Source: Apostichopus japonicus (taxonomy: Eukaryota; Echinodermata; Holothuroidea; Aspidochirotida; Stichopodidae). Taken from it: a DNA stretch of 64,000 nt. Under the pieces are notes generated by a model. It was given only the letters and a program-made list of their open reading frames with translations. It ran no database searches and was not told the DNA's origin. The position numbers and the translations under genes are program-made. Shown piece after piece: positions 1-28,145 of this stretch (positions are counted from its first letter, which is position 1; every line of letters begins with the position of its first letter). Where the stretch lies: positions 20,453,001-20,517,000 of the forward strand of contig NC_092569.1 in the NCBI RefSeq assembly GCF_037975245.1. The letters are read 5' to 3'.

Positions 1-1140
1 ATTATCGCGCCCTGAAAAAGTATTTCATAAAACTTCATCCAACCACCCGCCCCCACAAAACTCAAGAACAATCGTCGCCTATATACCAACTATAGTCTAT
101 AAGGAGTATGCATGCTCAAATGTGTTGACTGTTCACACGATGACCATTGTATCGAAATTCACAGCGCTGTTCCATAACAGCTATCTCAGCTGGACCACTG
201 ACCAAATATTGACTTAGATTGAACAACTTGACCTTTTCCGTCGCAATAATTGTTCTTTATTTTGTTTACATATACCACCTTTCATAACTATCACGCAACA
301 TCGCCCCTCAAGCCCAATTCAGTCGGTAGGTCATGAGTTAGCAAAACAGGAAATCTGAGATCCTATCCTCTTGTGAAAATTGATCCAAGAAACTGTTTGG
401 CCGAAGGAGATTAAGAGACTAAAATTAGGGCACTGACCGCAAACAATATATATATTCACCTATACCAGGGTATATAGTGTACCCTCTGATTACTGAAGAA
501 GAAGTGTCAGCTATATTATTCATATTTACGACTATGTTCAACTTCAATAATTATCATCGCGACTATAAAGCAAGATGCACCACAACTACTATAGATATCA
601 TTCACAAGCTACAGCTGTTGGTTTCAAACCTACATTCTTCAAAATTATATCATTTATTGTATAGTTTCTTGTGCAGTATGTCATCAACATATATTTACAT
701 AATACTTTCATTTTTTTAATAAGTTGACCTAGCCTCAGTATATGAAGACTCGATCTCCATTGTATTGATTAGAATAATTTCTAACATCAGCAAAAAGACG
801 AGTTTCGTAGTATGCAACCTTTATGTCCATTGTCACATATAACTACTTTGTCTTCTTGTTTTCCTTATTTATAAAGCATTTAAGTGACTAAACAAATGGC
901 TAACAAAACTTAAATAAATTTGAACTTAAACTTAAGATGTGGAAATATGCAAAGGCTGCTGTAACATCATAGTCTCTTTGGCAACAACTAGCTTTGAAAG
1001 ATATGAAAACAGCACATTCAGTCATTAATGTAGGTATAGGTCACGAACAGAGTGTATAGGGCACATATCTTAACTGGGAGCTCCCACGGTCCCCTTTTCA
1101 TGGAGACTGCAGCGATGTGACCATGTGAACGGGACTATTT
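1..1140. other. Upstream DNA, nothing recognised
   Basis: AT-rich sequence with only short open frames and no domain, tandem repeat or transposon end. Confidence 0.5.
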
Positions 1141-1146
1141 AACGTC

Positions 1147-1596
1147 TATGGCAAGCCATGTGGGACAAACACTGCATAATATATCCGCGTATTAATTGGA
1201 ATTTATACGCGTATTAATTGGAATATATACGCGTATATATTATTAGCCAATCATATGGCTTAAATATATCCACGTATTAATTCGAATATATACACGCATT
1301 AATTCGAATATATACACGTATTAATTCGAATATATACACGTATTAAATAAAATAAATATGGGGATTAAATCTAATATATGCACGGATTAATTAGAGTTAC
1401 ACGAAAAAAAAAACATTTCCGCTCTTGCTGTGTACATATGCCAACGATAAATGTTTTGGCGGGCTCGCGAGATCGCTTCAAAAAGCGAAACTTTACACAT
1501 GTAGGCTATAACACATATATTCGAATTAATACGCGTATATATTCGAATTAATACGCGGATGTATTATGCAGTGTTTGTCCCACATGGCTTGCCATA
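1147..1596. mobile_element. Non-autonomous DNA transposon, TATGGCAAGCC ends, 6-bp TSD
   Basis: Inverted ends begin TATGGCAAGCCATGTGGGAC, and about 55 bases are near-perfectly inverted. Direct flanks aacgtc occur at 1141-1146 and 1597-1602. The interior carries repeated palindromic units around ATTAATTCGAATATAT on both sides of a unique core (about 1395-1510). Confidence 0.85.
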
Positions 1597-1602
1597 AACG
1601 TC

Positions 1603-2581
1603 ACGTTATAGTTACCACCCATCCTTTCGAAATGACTACACAGTGATTTTGGTTACGAACCAGGTATACACATTTGACATAGTCTGCAGCGAGAACACCA
1701 ATGCTAAAGTGATTAAACAAAGGCAAACCAGTTGGAATCTTGCATTATTTAATTATGTGTTAAAATCATTTCATAGCTTTTAGCTTGACCGCGTTTTACG
1801 TGTTTAACGCACACGATAATAATCCTACATAACGTTATAACAACAGCTTGTTTCTGTTATGTAATTCACGTTACAAGGTTATACTGGAGCTAATCTACTT
1901 AGTTTATACATGAATTGAATTGACCTTAAAGTTCCTCCGGAAGACTGTAAAGTCACAAATGCCTTGATTATATATAATATAAAGAATGACCGAGGGACAG
2001 TGAAAAACACCGTTATCGGTTAAGGCATGCATTATTTCCATATCCAAATGTGTATTATTAAGAAGTAATGTCATGGTATATTTACCATAATAAGGGGTTG
2101 GATTAAGCTAACATTATAAAATGCATAACACACATAGGCCTATACCATTAGGACAGCTTTTCAGAGGCAATATAAAATCGAAAGGAAGAGCCTTGGCAAG
2201 GACAATTGTTGTCGGATGTCATCAATGGTCGCTCTGTTCTCGATATACTGAGCTCATATAAGAAACACTTCTTTTGTTTCATTAATATAATTACATAACT
2301 GTACGTTTTGGACTAACTCAGCCTACGCCATTAATAATGTATAGACTTGGAGGAGCATTCAAAGCAAAGAGTGGGCGTATGTGTAAGAGACGAGTATCAC
2401 GACACAGTCAGAAATGCTTTCACATCTTATACTTTATTAATTCCTTTTTTCTTTCTTTACTGGACTAACATAATTGTGTAAAAGCCAACACAAATACGCC
2501 ATAGTGACACCTGCATCATGACAGTCCTATCAAGTATATATGGGCTTTCCTAAGGAGGACAATCTCTTAATATGTACAAGA
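1603..2581. other. Upstream DNA, nothing recognised
   Basis: No coding signal or repeat could be supported between the two transposons. Confidence 0.5.
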
Positions 2582-2589
2582 CACGTATA

Positions 2590-3045
<456 letters not shown>

Positions 3046-3053
3046 CACGTATA

Positions 3054-4734
3054 TAAAGCAGTTCAAGTACATGGCTTTCTCACGGATTTGGTAAAACGCA
3101 ACCCCCACCCCTTCAACAATACTCGTATTTTCAACAGTGACAGCGGCGGAACAATAGGGCCTCCGGCGGAACAGCAATATTATTAGACGGCCAGAGGACA
3201 GTATATACATTTACCAAAGACCAACCATGGTTTCGGTGTGGCCGAGTATTTGTCTTATTATCTATATTTAACAGCCTCTATTTGGGTCGGATAAGGCACT
3301 CGATCTTAGGCTTGCTTTATGGAGGGCGGGATTTTGTTTGAATTCGAAGTTTTGGTGGGTTTCGAGAGAGAACTTTAGGAACTGTAGCGAACAGTATTTA
3401 AGACGATAAGATAATAACCATGAAAATCCATATCTCGATAAATCAGTAATGGGACATAAAGAGTACATGGTGCCCTGCAGCCGACGACCGGCTGGGTCGG
3501 TGGTTGTAATTATTCTTCCGTGTTGTTACCGGTCGCGGAAGTCTTAAGATGCGTCACTGATGATAAACTACCTTGTAAGAAAGCAATTAGCGATTATTTT
3601 GGTTAGTCATCTAATCGGACGGATTCATTGAGACTTTCCCCGCAATACAGGAAACCACGAAGTCGGTAAGCAATGTCTTTATCGACACTTCCAGCCAGAA
3701 TGACTGTCCGTCAAATAGTTCATCTGGAAGGAGCAGTATGCATTAACTCAATGGACTATTTCCTACTACTGCGTTAAATTATGAATTAATATCCGGTAGT
3801 TAGCTTTCTTAGACAAAAAAAAAATGGGGAAATGGGTTGCACACGAATTTATTTCTTGTACTACTATTATGGTAATGTCTATCTGCGCCTACTAATTGAA
3901 AAGACAATAATTATTCCAATAGAGTGGGTAATATTATATTTTAATTACTTCCTGAAGGAATATAAAGGGCCGCGCGATGCTCCTGTTGTTTTATGAAAGA
4001 AATTAAGTTACTCACTGCGATTACTATCTGTAACGCACCCCTACCAATGAACTTTCAACAAGGTACCGAACATTATCAAACTTGCTGACAACTAGATAAT
4101 GCAAAACCTCCAAGTTATAAATTACCAGTATCCGATTCACTGATTGATCGATTTGTCGAATGAAAGATTCATCGAAGAAGAACTCCGACTTCGATAAAAG
4201 CTTCCTATCGTTTAATAACGATAGGCTTGTTGAGGTATAGACGGTCAGGGGCAAAGAGAGTTGTGCATAGGACCCCAGACGACCGGTGATGCACTTGAAA
4301 CTTGTGGGAGTTAGTCAATAATTGGCGTCTGTTATAAATGTTTATTAGGTGGGCGTTCTTATTAATGAAACAGGGCAAACACAATATTGTACTTCTGTCA
4401 ACTCAGCTGTGATTTACAGAAGGGGTGGCATGTGTGTTTGGTGAAATGAGAGTGCGCGTACATGCAATATTGCGAACAACTTTAACTGCACTTGAAATTT
4501 CCTATCACGCTCCAAAGGATATTTGTACTGAGAGTATATATAAATATGTGAAGTTTTATCAATGAATTGATTGTGCGATTCCACCGTTTCATAATCCTTT
4601 CCGGTCGAAAGAAAATGGGGCTTCAATATATAGATAACCAACGACTGGAATAAGACTAGTGCGCGTGTACTACGGAGAGCCAAACGTTCCATAAATGTCG
4701 ACAAAGAAAGTAAAGTATCCAAGTTAATATATAT
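3054..4734. other. Upstream DNA, nothing recognised
   Basis: Scattered short open frames on both strands without domains or splice support. Confidence 0.5.
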
Positions 4735-4935
4735 ATGTCCAATTCGATATCAACATGTTACAATTCGATATCAACATGTTACAATTCGATATCAACATGT
4801 TACAATTCCATATGAACATGTTACAATTCGATATCAACATGTTACAATTCCATATGAACATGTCGAAACAAAATACCAATATGTCATTACGTCTATCAAC
4901 ATGTCAAATTCAACATCAGCATGTCGAAAACTTGT
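4735..4935. repeat. 21-bp minisatellite
   Basis: Unit about ACAATTCGATATCAACATGTT: five clear copies, then degenerate copies ending near 4935. Confidence 0.9.
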
Positions 4936-5254
4936 AACAGCATCCCACTACTACATTGGTCATGTCAACATTGCTTGCTAGATACAATATTGACGTCATG
5001 CTATAATTTTGGCACATCGGCGCGCGCCATCGTTTCGTTAATGCCCAAAACTGTATATATATGTCGAGATTTATATGAGAATGTCCAAAACTTTTTTCAG
5101 CATGTTGAGAGAAGGAAATAAAATATTCAAGCCAAAGGGATCACGTTGATGCCTTAGTGCAATTTTTGGGCCCTTTGTCTACTTTCACATGATTAATTCC
5201 TGTGTGGGCAATTGGGCCTTGAGGTTGCTGCATGGGCCCCGTTACAGTTAGAAA

Positions 5255-5581
5255 ATGAATTCGTTGGTATTTTTGGATACCGCAATGTCCAATAGGGCCA
5301 ACACTCAACAATCTATTAGACCTGAGTTGATATTGGCATGGTTTAAGCAGGAAGGGTATGGTCCACTTCCTGGTTCACTGCAAGGTTCATATTTACCGGG
5401 GAAGTTTGGCAGGAACCAGCCTTGGGCCATTTGTTCTCTTGTTGGTAAGCCAACCTCTCTGCCAGTGCGTTACCTTTATGAAGATTTGTATTATGCGTAT
5501 ACAATAGCATCATTACTGACTGCGATATTATCGTGGTACGAATATGAGCGAGAATATAAAGCTCTACGCATGCGCGGGTAG
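5255..5581 (+). CDS. Unassigned 108-codon ORF
   Basis: Open from ATG 5255 to TAG 5579-5581. The middle reads WFKQEGYGPLPGSLQGSYLP and the end has a weak hydrophobic stretch (YTIASLLTAILSW). A good gtaagc donor lies near 5444, so it might be an exon. No family is recognised and it may be chance or an old transposon piece. Confidence 0.2.
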   Translation: MNSLVFLDTAMSNRANTQQSIRPELILAWFKQEGYGPLPGSLQGSYLPGKFGRNQPWAICSLVGKPTSLPVRYLYEDLYYAYTIASLLTAILSWYEYEREYKALRMRG

Positions 5582-7089
5582 GTTACTAAGAACGTAAGTT
5601 TGCAGGTTTATATACCTATATTAGATTCCCAAAACGACTGAGTACAATTCCAGTCAGATGTATAAACGTGTATACAGTCTATAATCTGGTGAGGATTTAC
5701 CGGTACTCCATACAACTCCACTCATGATCATGTCATTTTCAATGCAGTCACTTGTATAGTGGTAGCATCAACAATTCCGAAACTATCAAATATAATAGTA
5801 ACAAGATAAACATACCTCTCATACTGTCCTGGCAAGTGTTTTCAAGTGCCGTGTGACATGAAAGTAACATATATACTAAATGATGAAATTAATGTACCAT
5901 TGCAACCTATGCAATATGTATCGTCAGGACAACCCAATCCCAATAGTACTTATTTAAACTTAAGTTGTTGTAGTTTAAATATCCTTGTTTAGACTGGTTA
6001 GTTTTAATCAGCGTATACGTATGGAAGTTTTTGTATACCCAATTTCATGCTTTTCTGCCTTTTGGCTGACATCATGTGTAGCATTATGTTCCTGTTTGAG
6101 GGGAATCGTGAGACATACCTGACGATGACCACACAGTCACAGACTAGATGCAAGGGAACCGGGTTTGAGAGCGGATTAGTCGGTTAGCTGTTTGGTTTTT
6201 CGTGCCCAGGTTGTTTCTTGGGTAACTTTTCTTAAAAAGGTATTTCATGCCCATACTATTGACCATGCACACTTATAGCCTACACATTCTATCATTTCAC
6301 TAAATACACATTATTGAGTGAGTATAGTTAACGTTGCCATGATACCCGTTAAATTTGCAGAACGTTTATGCCATATGTTTTCCAGACGGATTGGCTTTCC
6401 CATCTCATCACAGGTCCACTTGCCATATGGAGGGTACTGACGTGGGGGGGGGGGGTATAATACCACCCTCACTAAGCTGATTGATAGGATAAGGATTTAG
6501 GTGGGATCAAGGAGAAAGTTCAATCGGAATATAGTTATTGGTCAAAGAGGAAGGTAATGTCACTAAGTGTTTCAAATCTCAGGATAGTCGAGGGTCAAGT
6601 CGGGCACCTGAGACAAGTACTCAAAACTTCATGTTTCATTCATAGGCTAATCCTTTTTTTTTTCAAGTTGAAAGAAGCCCTGGCTTAACCCAACCCTACA
6701 GTATTCCCAGGCCCTCCCAGTTAGCCCCAGGCCACTGGGCTGTAAGCTCACTTCATCCGCTCTCTCGTCAGGCCTGTATATAGATAATACAACATATTAA
6801 ATATTTATTGCAAAATGTCACTGGATCGCTGACATACATTTCAGTGATCAATTCTCGAAGGATACTGTGAATCACTGCAGACTGCCGCCGGAAAAAGCTT
6901 GATAAGGAGCATGCGTCAAGCTATACATGGAAATAGACACAAGTGGGTCTATCGACTGATATATTAAGCCTCGCAGTAGTCCAGGACAGTGTTTATAGCT
7001 CAGAGGAAATCAATCAGTACACCGTTCGATTCCTCTCGAGAAAGAAGGACGCTGCTGAGACCGTGATTGGGGCCATCGAATATATCACA

Positions 7090-20497
<13,408 letters not shown>

Positions 20498-22550
20498 GAT
20501 GTAAGCTCGTTACACTGTTTACAATTTCCTTTTGTTGTTACATTTGTTTCGGTTCCGTTTTTAAACAATATACGCGATTAAATTACGTCAATACTTTAAA
20601 TCTTACGTCTCCATACCGGCGAGCTCGTCCTTCCATTGCACATATATAACAAAAAAGTTAAATGTTGATAAAGTTGTATTTATCTTGTCATTAAGCAACG
20701 TGCACGACCGAGTTATAACAATTTCGTGTTACAATTTATAGTTTTGTTCTTTTTTTGTTCTTCTTCTTTTTCGTCCAACCAATACTAACGTAGAACATGT
20801 GTATTAATGGTAAAGATTGCGCATGTAGTACTTGATTTGATCAAGTTGTTATTCTCCCGAATGGAAATATTGGACGTCATAGTATAAGTGAGGTAAATTA
20901 GCTTCGACCTCTCTAATCCCATTCACATAGATTTTCTGGACTTCCAAAGCCCATCCCTAATTCCTTTGTTCCATCCTTCAGTAAACATTACCTCACATTA
21001 TATTAACAAATTCAATGACAGTTGCCACCACCACCACCACAAAACAACTCTTGGGTATTCTTTGTTTTTCTATGATGTTTTTCACATTATTAGAGATATT
21101 GTGATATCTTAAAGGACATCAGTTACAAGAGAAAAATACACCTAATATATAGACCACGTCATTGTATGGCTGTTATTTCGTATCTGTATAACCTACGGTT
21201 CCAGTTTTCCAAAATGATCTAAATAATCCAGGTTTAATGATAAATAACCTTGTTCAAAAAGTCGTGATCAATTACATGATCGAGCGACAATGTGTTTGCA
21301 AAAAGACAAGATTATGCATGTTGATAATCCTCCTAAAAATATATCTTTAAAACAGGGAGAATGCTGTTTAAAAAAAAATGGAATATTTAAAAAGAAAATG
21401 ATGTAGTGGCCTTTGCTTAAAATCTAAGTTAACTATACTAATATGATTATGTCAGAAACATTACCGCGATATAACCATTGTCTGAAATATATGGGTTCTT
21501 TTTTACCACTGATAAGACTTTTCGTGTGTCATTTTTATGTATGTGTTGATATGCGCGCTTGACTTTTCTATGTATAGCTCAGGGTATAAAAGATGTTCAC
21601 ACAACCTATATAATCTATAGAGCAGATATACGTGACATTCCTCCAAAATGGGAAATTGAAGAAAACGGGACAGTTTTAAAAATGTCCAACCAGGTTAATA
21701 GCAGCTCCCTGGTTCAACACTCTTTTATTCCTCGTTTAACGTAAAATAATCCATCCTGACTCATGTTATTTTTGAAAGATAAGCTATTCATGAATCGTGC
21801 CAGTCGAAAACATGTTTTTAAAGACACGTTTACAAAATAAAATAAGAAAAGAGCTATCGTGGGGAAACCTGATATTGTTACTCTTCATGAATAAACGAAT
21901 ACAAGTTAGGAAAAGTCCCCAAACAATAGAGCCTGGCACGAAAACCAAACAACTTGATCGATTGTCAAACCCTAGCACCCTTAGATCGAGACTATAGCCG
22001 TATATAAATGGCGTTGTCACCTCCAGTGAGTATCACGGGTTCCTTGGAATATATAACTTACGAATGATCAGAAATCTGCTATAATTTATGTTAATTGCAG
22101 TATAGATTTACTGCTAATTCGTTGAGTTCTTCACATGGTTAAGAGCGTTCGTATAGATACCGATTTAGTATCAGGGAACTGCTACTTTAGACTATGCGAG
22201 CTCCTAGAAGAACTTTCACACTTAACATTCCAGCAAACGAAATAACAGGCACACATGTCCAGGAACATATCCATGCAATATAAAGTGAATGAGCAGAAAG
22301 CAATGAGGTGAAAACGAATTTACCTTCTCTTAGATCGCCAACAATATGAGTCTGCTGCATAAATTCCATCGTGTGGCAGACTTCTAATGTTCTTTACACA
22401 CTGTTCTACAGTTACCGTGAGCCAAACAAGTCATTCAATGACACACAAGGGATGTATCAGCGGTTCTAACAGGAGTTCAAGGGTAGTTCTACTATGTCCC
22501 TCTGTACATGGGTAGTACTCTAAATTTTTATTTTGTAGACCCGTCATTCA
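20498..22550. other. Intergenic, no gene seen
   Basis: AT-rich sequence after the lectin gene. It holds only short open frames with no recognisable domain and no clear repeat. Confidence 0.6.
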
Positions 22551-22554
22551 TTAA

Positions 22555-23519
22555 TGAGTGGAAATTCTCTCTGTGAGAGGTGTCCAGGTTGGTCAAGCTG
22601 AAAATTCGGTTTATTTATGTACTAATTTTGCTATTGGTGGCCGGGTTGACCCTATTCGCTAGCTTCAAATAAGTTCAGGATATATATTTTCTCGATTGTA
22701 TACAAAAACACTCAATGCTAATCTACGGAAGCTTAAAGTGCCGTCAACATAAGAAAAACTTTGCCCCATAAGTTGACAGTTTTAAATAACAAGATAAAAT
22801 CTTATCAAAATCAGAAAAATATTTTGCAATGCCCAGTTGAGTTAAGTGAGCAATTGAACAACTTCTGCAAAATGTGTAACTTATCATATCTCGTCAATTG
22901 GACACTTTTCTGCAAAATGTTCAATTGTTCACTTCATTCCAACTGAGCAATTGAACATTTTTCTGCAAAATGTGTAATTATTCAATTCATTACAAATGCT
23001 CATTTGGATTGAAGTGAACAATTGAACATTATTACATGTGAGTAATAAAAAGCCCCGCCCCCTCCCCCCCCCCCCTCCAATAAAAGGAAATAATATTAAG
23101 CGCGCTAGGAAAAAAACACTGTTATTTTTATTGGTAATTCGCTATGTCATCGAATATAATTTGTTGAAAAAAGTGTTCCCCTTTGTTACATTAATATAGC
23201 TTTTGTAGTTAGTAGTCTATGTAGCATTCAAGCAGAAAACTTATATTCAGTTGCTTACTTGCTTAACCAGAGTCATTAACAAGTTTATGAAGGGGAGCCA
23301 GTGGGTTCAAATGTATCGACAAAAGTTCGGAACGAAAGTGCAGTCGCGAAAGATGGGGTGTCTGACTGCATGACACTGACCGTATCGTTGACGAGTAGCG
23401 GGCGAGAGGGGGGCGGGGTGTATGGGACAGCAGTCGGAATTTTCAGGCTTCAAACCCATCAAGCTGGAATTTCAGCAACTTCAACGCCCCAATCATCAGG
23501 CCTTATAGCTACGTCCCTG
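22555..23519. mobile_element. Left-truncated copy of the CAGGGACGT hAT-like MITE
   Basis: Shares with 33440-34422 the CAATTGAAC/TTCTGCAAAATG subrepeats, the C run, and the right end catcaggccttatagctacgtccctg. The left end is missing. Confidence 0.75.
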
Positions 23520-26030
23520 CTTCCAAGCATTAATCACATTACTCGGGAGTATTAATGGTCAAGATTCAACAATGTAATCTTTCATGCATAAAACTGGATT
23601 AAAAAAGAAATTGATAAATCAGCAGACGACGTTATAAAAAAGATTGCAGATGCCAAAAGACGATATTTGAGATGATTTGAACGCTAAATTATAATTTGAA
23701 TTATTCATGTTATACAAAGAACCTAACCAAAAATGTACAATCAAACTAGGTCCAGTTCATATTCTTTCGAGCAAGTTACTCCTATCGTATGCTGTCGACG
23801 TCAATGAAACTGATATTAACCCTTCTGAACATAGGGGGTTGGGCACACAATTAGGATTTGGGGCACTTAATCTTTTAAAAAGTTAGGGACAACTTCTCTA
23901 TTAGGAAGTTGATTTAGATCAATAGAGAACAAAATTTGGAATTGATAATTTTATAAAAATTGCAAATTATATGCAAATTTTAATATGCAAATTAGTTTTA
24001 ATTGGAAAACACCAAAATACAATAAAAATCCCTAATGACTTCAAAATTGACTTCAAATTGTATGATAAAGGTTCTTCTGGGGTTGCTCTTTCAGATGATA
24101 CCTTATTTTCTGAAATCTATTGAGGATTGACAGAGTTATGACTGATTTCATTTAGTACAAATGATGTTTACTTTGTTTACTTTCGAAAATTACAGCCTAA
24201 CGTTGGCATAACGTTAGGCCTAGCCTAGCCTTTTTTGTAAACAACGCTATTGACTTACGATTTCTGGGTCCTCAAAAGGACCGAACCTTGATAAACTGGT
24301 TCGACCAGAAGGTCCTGGACCTTATCATGGTATCTGACCAATCGTCCCACATCTTTAGGGCCTATTGGACCGTAAATTTGGGCCACGGCCTATTGAAAGT
24401 GTACACGTAACTAATTAGTCCATTGAGACTGTACACTAAACATTCAAAGACAATATTACGCAAGAACAGTGGTTGCTATCGACTTTACAAAGGAATGCGA
24501 GGGCGCTATGCCATAACTATCAATTACAAATGTTGCAGTGGCCTAAATATCTAAAATAAGAAAAAAAAACCACGTACGTAGGTTGAAGCGTTCGGGAATG
24601 AGAATTTTATCAAAAATGAACGGATTTGGACGATTTTGGTGTCAAATTACAGGAAATTTCAAGGTCATTTGCATTTTTCTCAGAGCTCTCTATAGATATG
24701 TTCCTGAAATGCTCAGAATATGTTCAAAACATGTTAGGGTTTATACCAAATATAATGGGGGGGTTTGTTCAACTCTTATTTTCTGTCACGATTTTTATGA
24801 AGCGAACATCGATTTTTAGCCAAATTACGTCATTTTCAGATTGACCTTTGACCTTTGAGCCCCACCCACTAAAAAAAATCACAGTGACCCCCCTTTTTAT
24901 TTGTTTTATACACAAACGTATGGTCTTAGCTACATTTCAATACCTTAATGAATGTTGTATGATGTAAGATGGCTGAGTACTATTTTTGTATAAATTCAAT
25001 GACTATTTGGGTCGATATCGACCCAGAGTGCATTAGAGGGTTAAAAGGAAGATAGGAGGTTTATGAGTCAGTCTTCCGAACAAACAAAGAGTAGAATAAA
25101 AAAGCAAAGATGATCTCACTTGTTATATTTAAAGTAGGGCGTTCCCTTGCATAATAACCGCCTACAACACCTAATGATTACCTTAGTATGTTTATTATTG
25201 GCAGCAATATGGCCACTGTACCGTAAACTGTATAAGGTAAAGAACTATTTTTGTTTCGGGAGTATAACACGGAGTGACATCCGATTCGTTTAGAATATAA
25301 CTCACCACCTGGCAATATACAAAACTGAGCACGTACGTTCTTATGTTGAGCTGTTTTGTGAATTCGTTTGCAAATATATCATAGTGACCGCAGCAGAAGC
25401 TCAGCTAACCTTCCATATATTTGAGAATTTTGTTTTGATTGGCAATATCTCTAAGCAGTTTATCAATTCGTTTGCGCAAAAAACATAGGCGTGGATTTTA
25501 ACGGTGTCATTGACTTTCCTCTCGTCTCTTTCTTATCCTGCCTTATATGCTCCTTCTTATAAGCAGATATAATTTGTTGCAATGTTAGAAAGTTGTAAAC
25601 ATTTTTTTTGTGTGTGTAATATTTGAATAAAAAAATGTAAAGACTATAATTCCCCCTAAGTTGTGTTCTTGAATATTTAAACTCGTAAAGCTGCCTTTGT
25701 AGAATCTTAACACAACACTTTATTGAGGTTTAATGGATGACTCCACCATAACAGGGTAGGAGCCAGTGTTATCCAAGTAAGATATTATGAATCAGTTTTG
25801 TAACTTTTTTTCTTCAGAAAAGGACTGAATTCAATATTTGATAGCCCTAATTACTGCAGGGCGCATGGGCGTCAATCCAGGGGGGACGGGGGGACACGTC
25901 CCCCCCCCCACATTTCGATGGATGGGGAAACAATATCAAATGTCCCCCAACAAATTTGGAAAAAGAGTAGTGTCGTGGCTCTATTTGGTTACGGCTTACA
26001 CATCTTAGGATTCATATCCTCGAATATCAC
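23520..26030. other. Intergenic, no gene seen
   Basis: AT-rich DNA. Near 25866-25920 is a solitary hAT-like left end (gggcgtcaatccagggggg). Otherwise no coding signal was recognised. Confidence 0.55.
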
Positions 26031-26033
26031 TCA

Positions 26034-26340
26034 ATGTTGCTGAATGGAGAATTCCACCCAGATCTCATGAGTTGGTACCCTGAGCTCTCCAACAATCTTA
26101 AGCTTAGTCTGCCTTTCTTTCGAGGCCAGTTCCATTCGTCGTCGGTTGAAGGGTATAGACAAATATTCAAGTCGATGAATCCAGCGGTACGGGCTATGTT
26201 TGGTGAAGTCGATGCTCTCTTGCGGTTGCTCCCCGTCTCCTCCGCCAGTTCGACGGAAGCCGAGAGATCTATTAGTGCTCTGAGGCGTTTGAAGACAAGG
26301 CTACGGAGCACCACGACTCTACAGAGGCTGAACCATGTGA
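26034..26340 (+). pseudogene. hAT transposase, C-terminal dimerisation fragment
   Basis: About 100 codons ending with LLRLLPVSSASSTEAERSIS, ALRRLKTRLRSTTTLQRLNH and VIVFHIHR. This is the conserved hAT C-terminal dimerisation motif (ERSFSALRRIKTYLRS type). The DDE catalytic region and BED finger are absent, so it is a relic. It runs into the MITE end at 26362. Confidence 0.9.
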
Positions 26341-26361
26341 TCGTGTTCCATATTCACCGCG

Positions 26362-27241
26362 CAGGGACGTCGTTAGAGGGGGTGTGGGGGTGTCTCACCC
26401 CCAAACTTGGTAAAACTGACGCTAGTTGGAAAATTGGAGTGCGACAGTCGGAATTTCCGACTGTCGCACTCTAGTTTATCTAGGTCTATTCATTTATCCA
26501 TGTGATTGTGCATGACCTAATTTCTTTTTTAAATGTCGGTCAAAATTGACCTTTAACCTGTCATATTTACCACGTTTTCCTTGCCACTTTGGGAAATTGT
26601 ATCTCGCGATTCTTATACTCCACCGTACAAAACTTCGTATGATTTTGAATACTACAAAAAAATGCCTAATAGAACTACCGTCATAGGCGTAGAGGCCAAA
26701 TTTGATTTGTGGAGGGGGGGGGGGGGGGGGTTGTAACGACTTGCCCGAAAAATATAACCGAAATTTTTCGCGCTATGCGCGCATTCCACATGATAATGTG
26801 CATATCATACAGGCTTGCATCGGTTTTTACATCGCATGCAAATAGCATACAATCATTTTCCGTCTTATTACCCTTCCGTATTGGTGAGAATTGTTGGGTA
26901 ATAATATTATCAGTTTAACCACTGAAAAACACATTGCAAATTATCTTTCTTTCAGTAGGTGCCCAAAAGCTATCAGCATATTGCCCGAATTTCACAAAAA
27001 TATTTGGTTGGGGTTGGGGGGGGGGGGCAATAAGTTTGTGAAATGAGTGCCAGTGGGTACAAATGTATCGCAACAGTGCAGTCGCGAAAGATTGGGTTTT
27101 CTGACTGACACTGACCGTATCGTTGACGAGTAGCGCGAGAGTGGGGGGTACAAAGCAGCAGTCGGAATTTTCTGGCTTCAAAACCGATTTTCAGCCACTA
27201 CCCTCCCCCCCCCCAATCATCAGGCCTTAGCTACGTCCCTG
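26362..27241. mobile_element. CAGGGACGT hAT-like MITE, copy beside the transposase fragment
   Basis: Left end CAGGGACGTCGTTAGAGGGG, right end (inverted) CAGGGACGTAGCTAAGGCCT. It contains the 35-bp palindrome at 26437-26471, a G18 run near 26715 and a G13 run near 27017. The 8-bp flanks do not match. Confidence 0.78.
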
Positions 27242-27764
27242 GGTACATGGTGGTTACATAGTACGCTCCGACCAGAATTCACCCGATAACCAGATGCAGA
27301 TCCACCTAGCAACCGAGGTAACTTGCTTGAGGACTCCAACGAACAACCACTGATTTATTTTCATGCCTTCATCACTTTAGCCACCACTCACATTGGACCT
27401 ATTCTAAGTCTGACGATACATGCGCATGTGTGGGGTCCTGAAAACATAATAAAAGTGGTTTGTCTTGCTATCCTTGTTTTCAAATTTCATATAAATGTAG
27501 TCTCGTAGACCTAGCAACCTGGTTTAACATGCTGGCGTTTGACGACTTTTGGCTAAATTTGCGCTAAGCTCGCTATACGAACTCGGATCTGGGCTGTGCC
27601 TTATTAGTTAGTTATTTAAATTATTAATAATGGCGTATGAGGAAATGCACCATTTTGTGGTATGGCTCCCAGGACGGAAAGTCGAGAAACTCACATGCAG
27701 TCGCGGCGGATAGCTTCCTTCGCCTATATGTCCGGGGAAATTTTGGGACATCGTTCCTATAGAT

Positions 27765-28145
27765 CAGGGGTGGGCAACCTGCGGGCCGCATGCGGCCCGC
27801 CAGTGATTTTTTTGCGGCCCGTGAGATGTCTCAAGAAAAAGAAGAAAATCAATCTATTTTACATCATCACCAAAAACGAGCTAGCTGCTTAGAATTTATC
27901 GGCACTAATGATGCTGTCAGGTTGGTCTATTATCACCAATAATTATCAACTGGACTGTATTGACATTATGGTTTTGTGAATACAGATTAAGTACACACAC
28001 CTATTGCTTGAACGTCCTTGGAATCAAAGGTTTGAAATCAACAGCAGGTCGTTGGTTAGGTACGACCCTGTCAATCTTTCACTCCTAAAATCTGGCCGAT
28101 CTGCGTCGTGCCCATTGGGGCCCGGGGGCACAGGCCCCCCCCCCA
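27765..28145. mobile_element. Solitary hAT left end, CAGGGGTGGGCAACC type
   Basis: Begins CAGGGGTGGGCAACCT, followed by the perfect 20-bp palindrome at 27781-27800 (GCGGGCCGCA and its inverse) and GCGGCCCG. This start is typical of animal hAT/Charlie-like elements. No matching right end is found and the right limit is a guess. Confidence 0.55.

Noticed and set aside
26362..27241. An 8-bp TSD for this MITE copy
   Set aside because: The flanking octamers tcaccgcg and ggtacatg do not match, so no intact insertion site is claimed.
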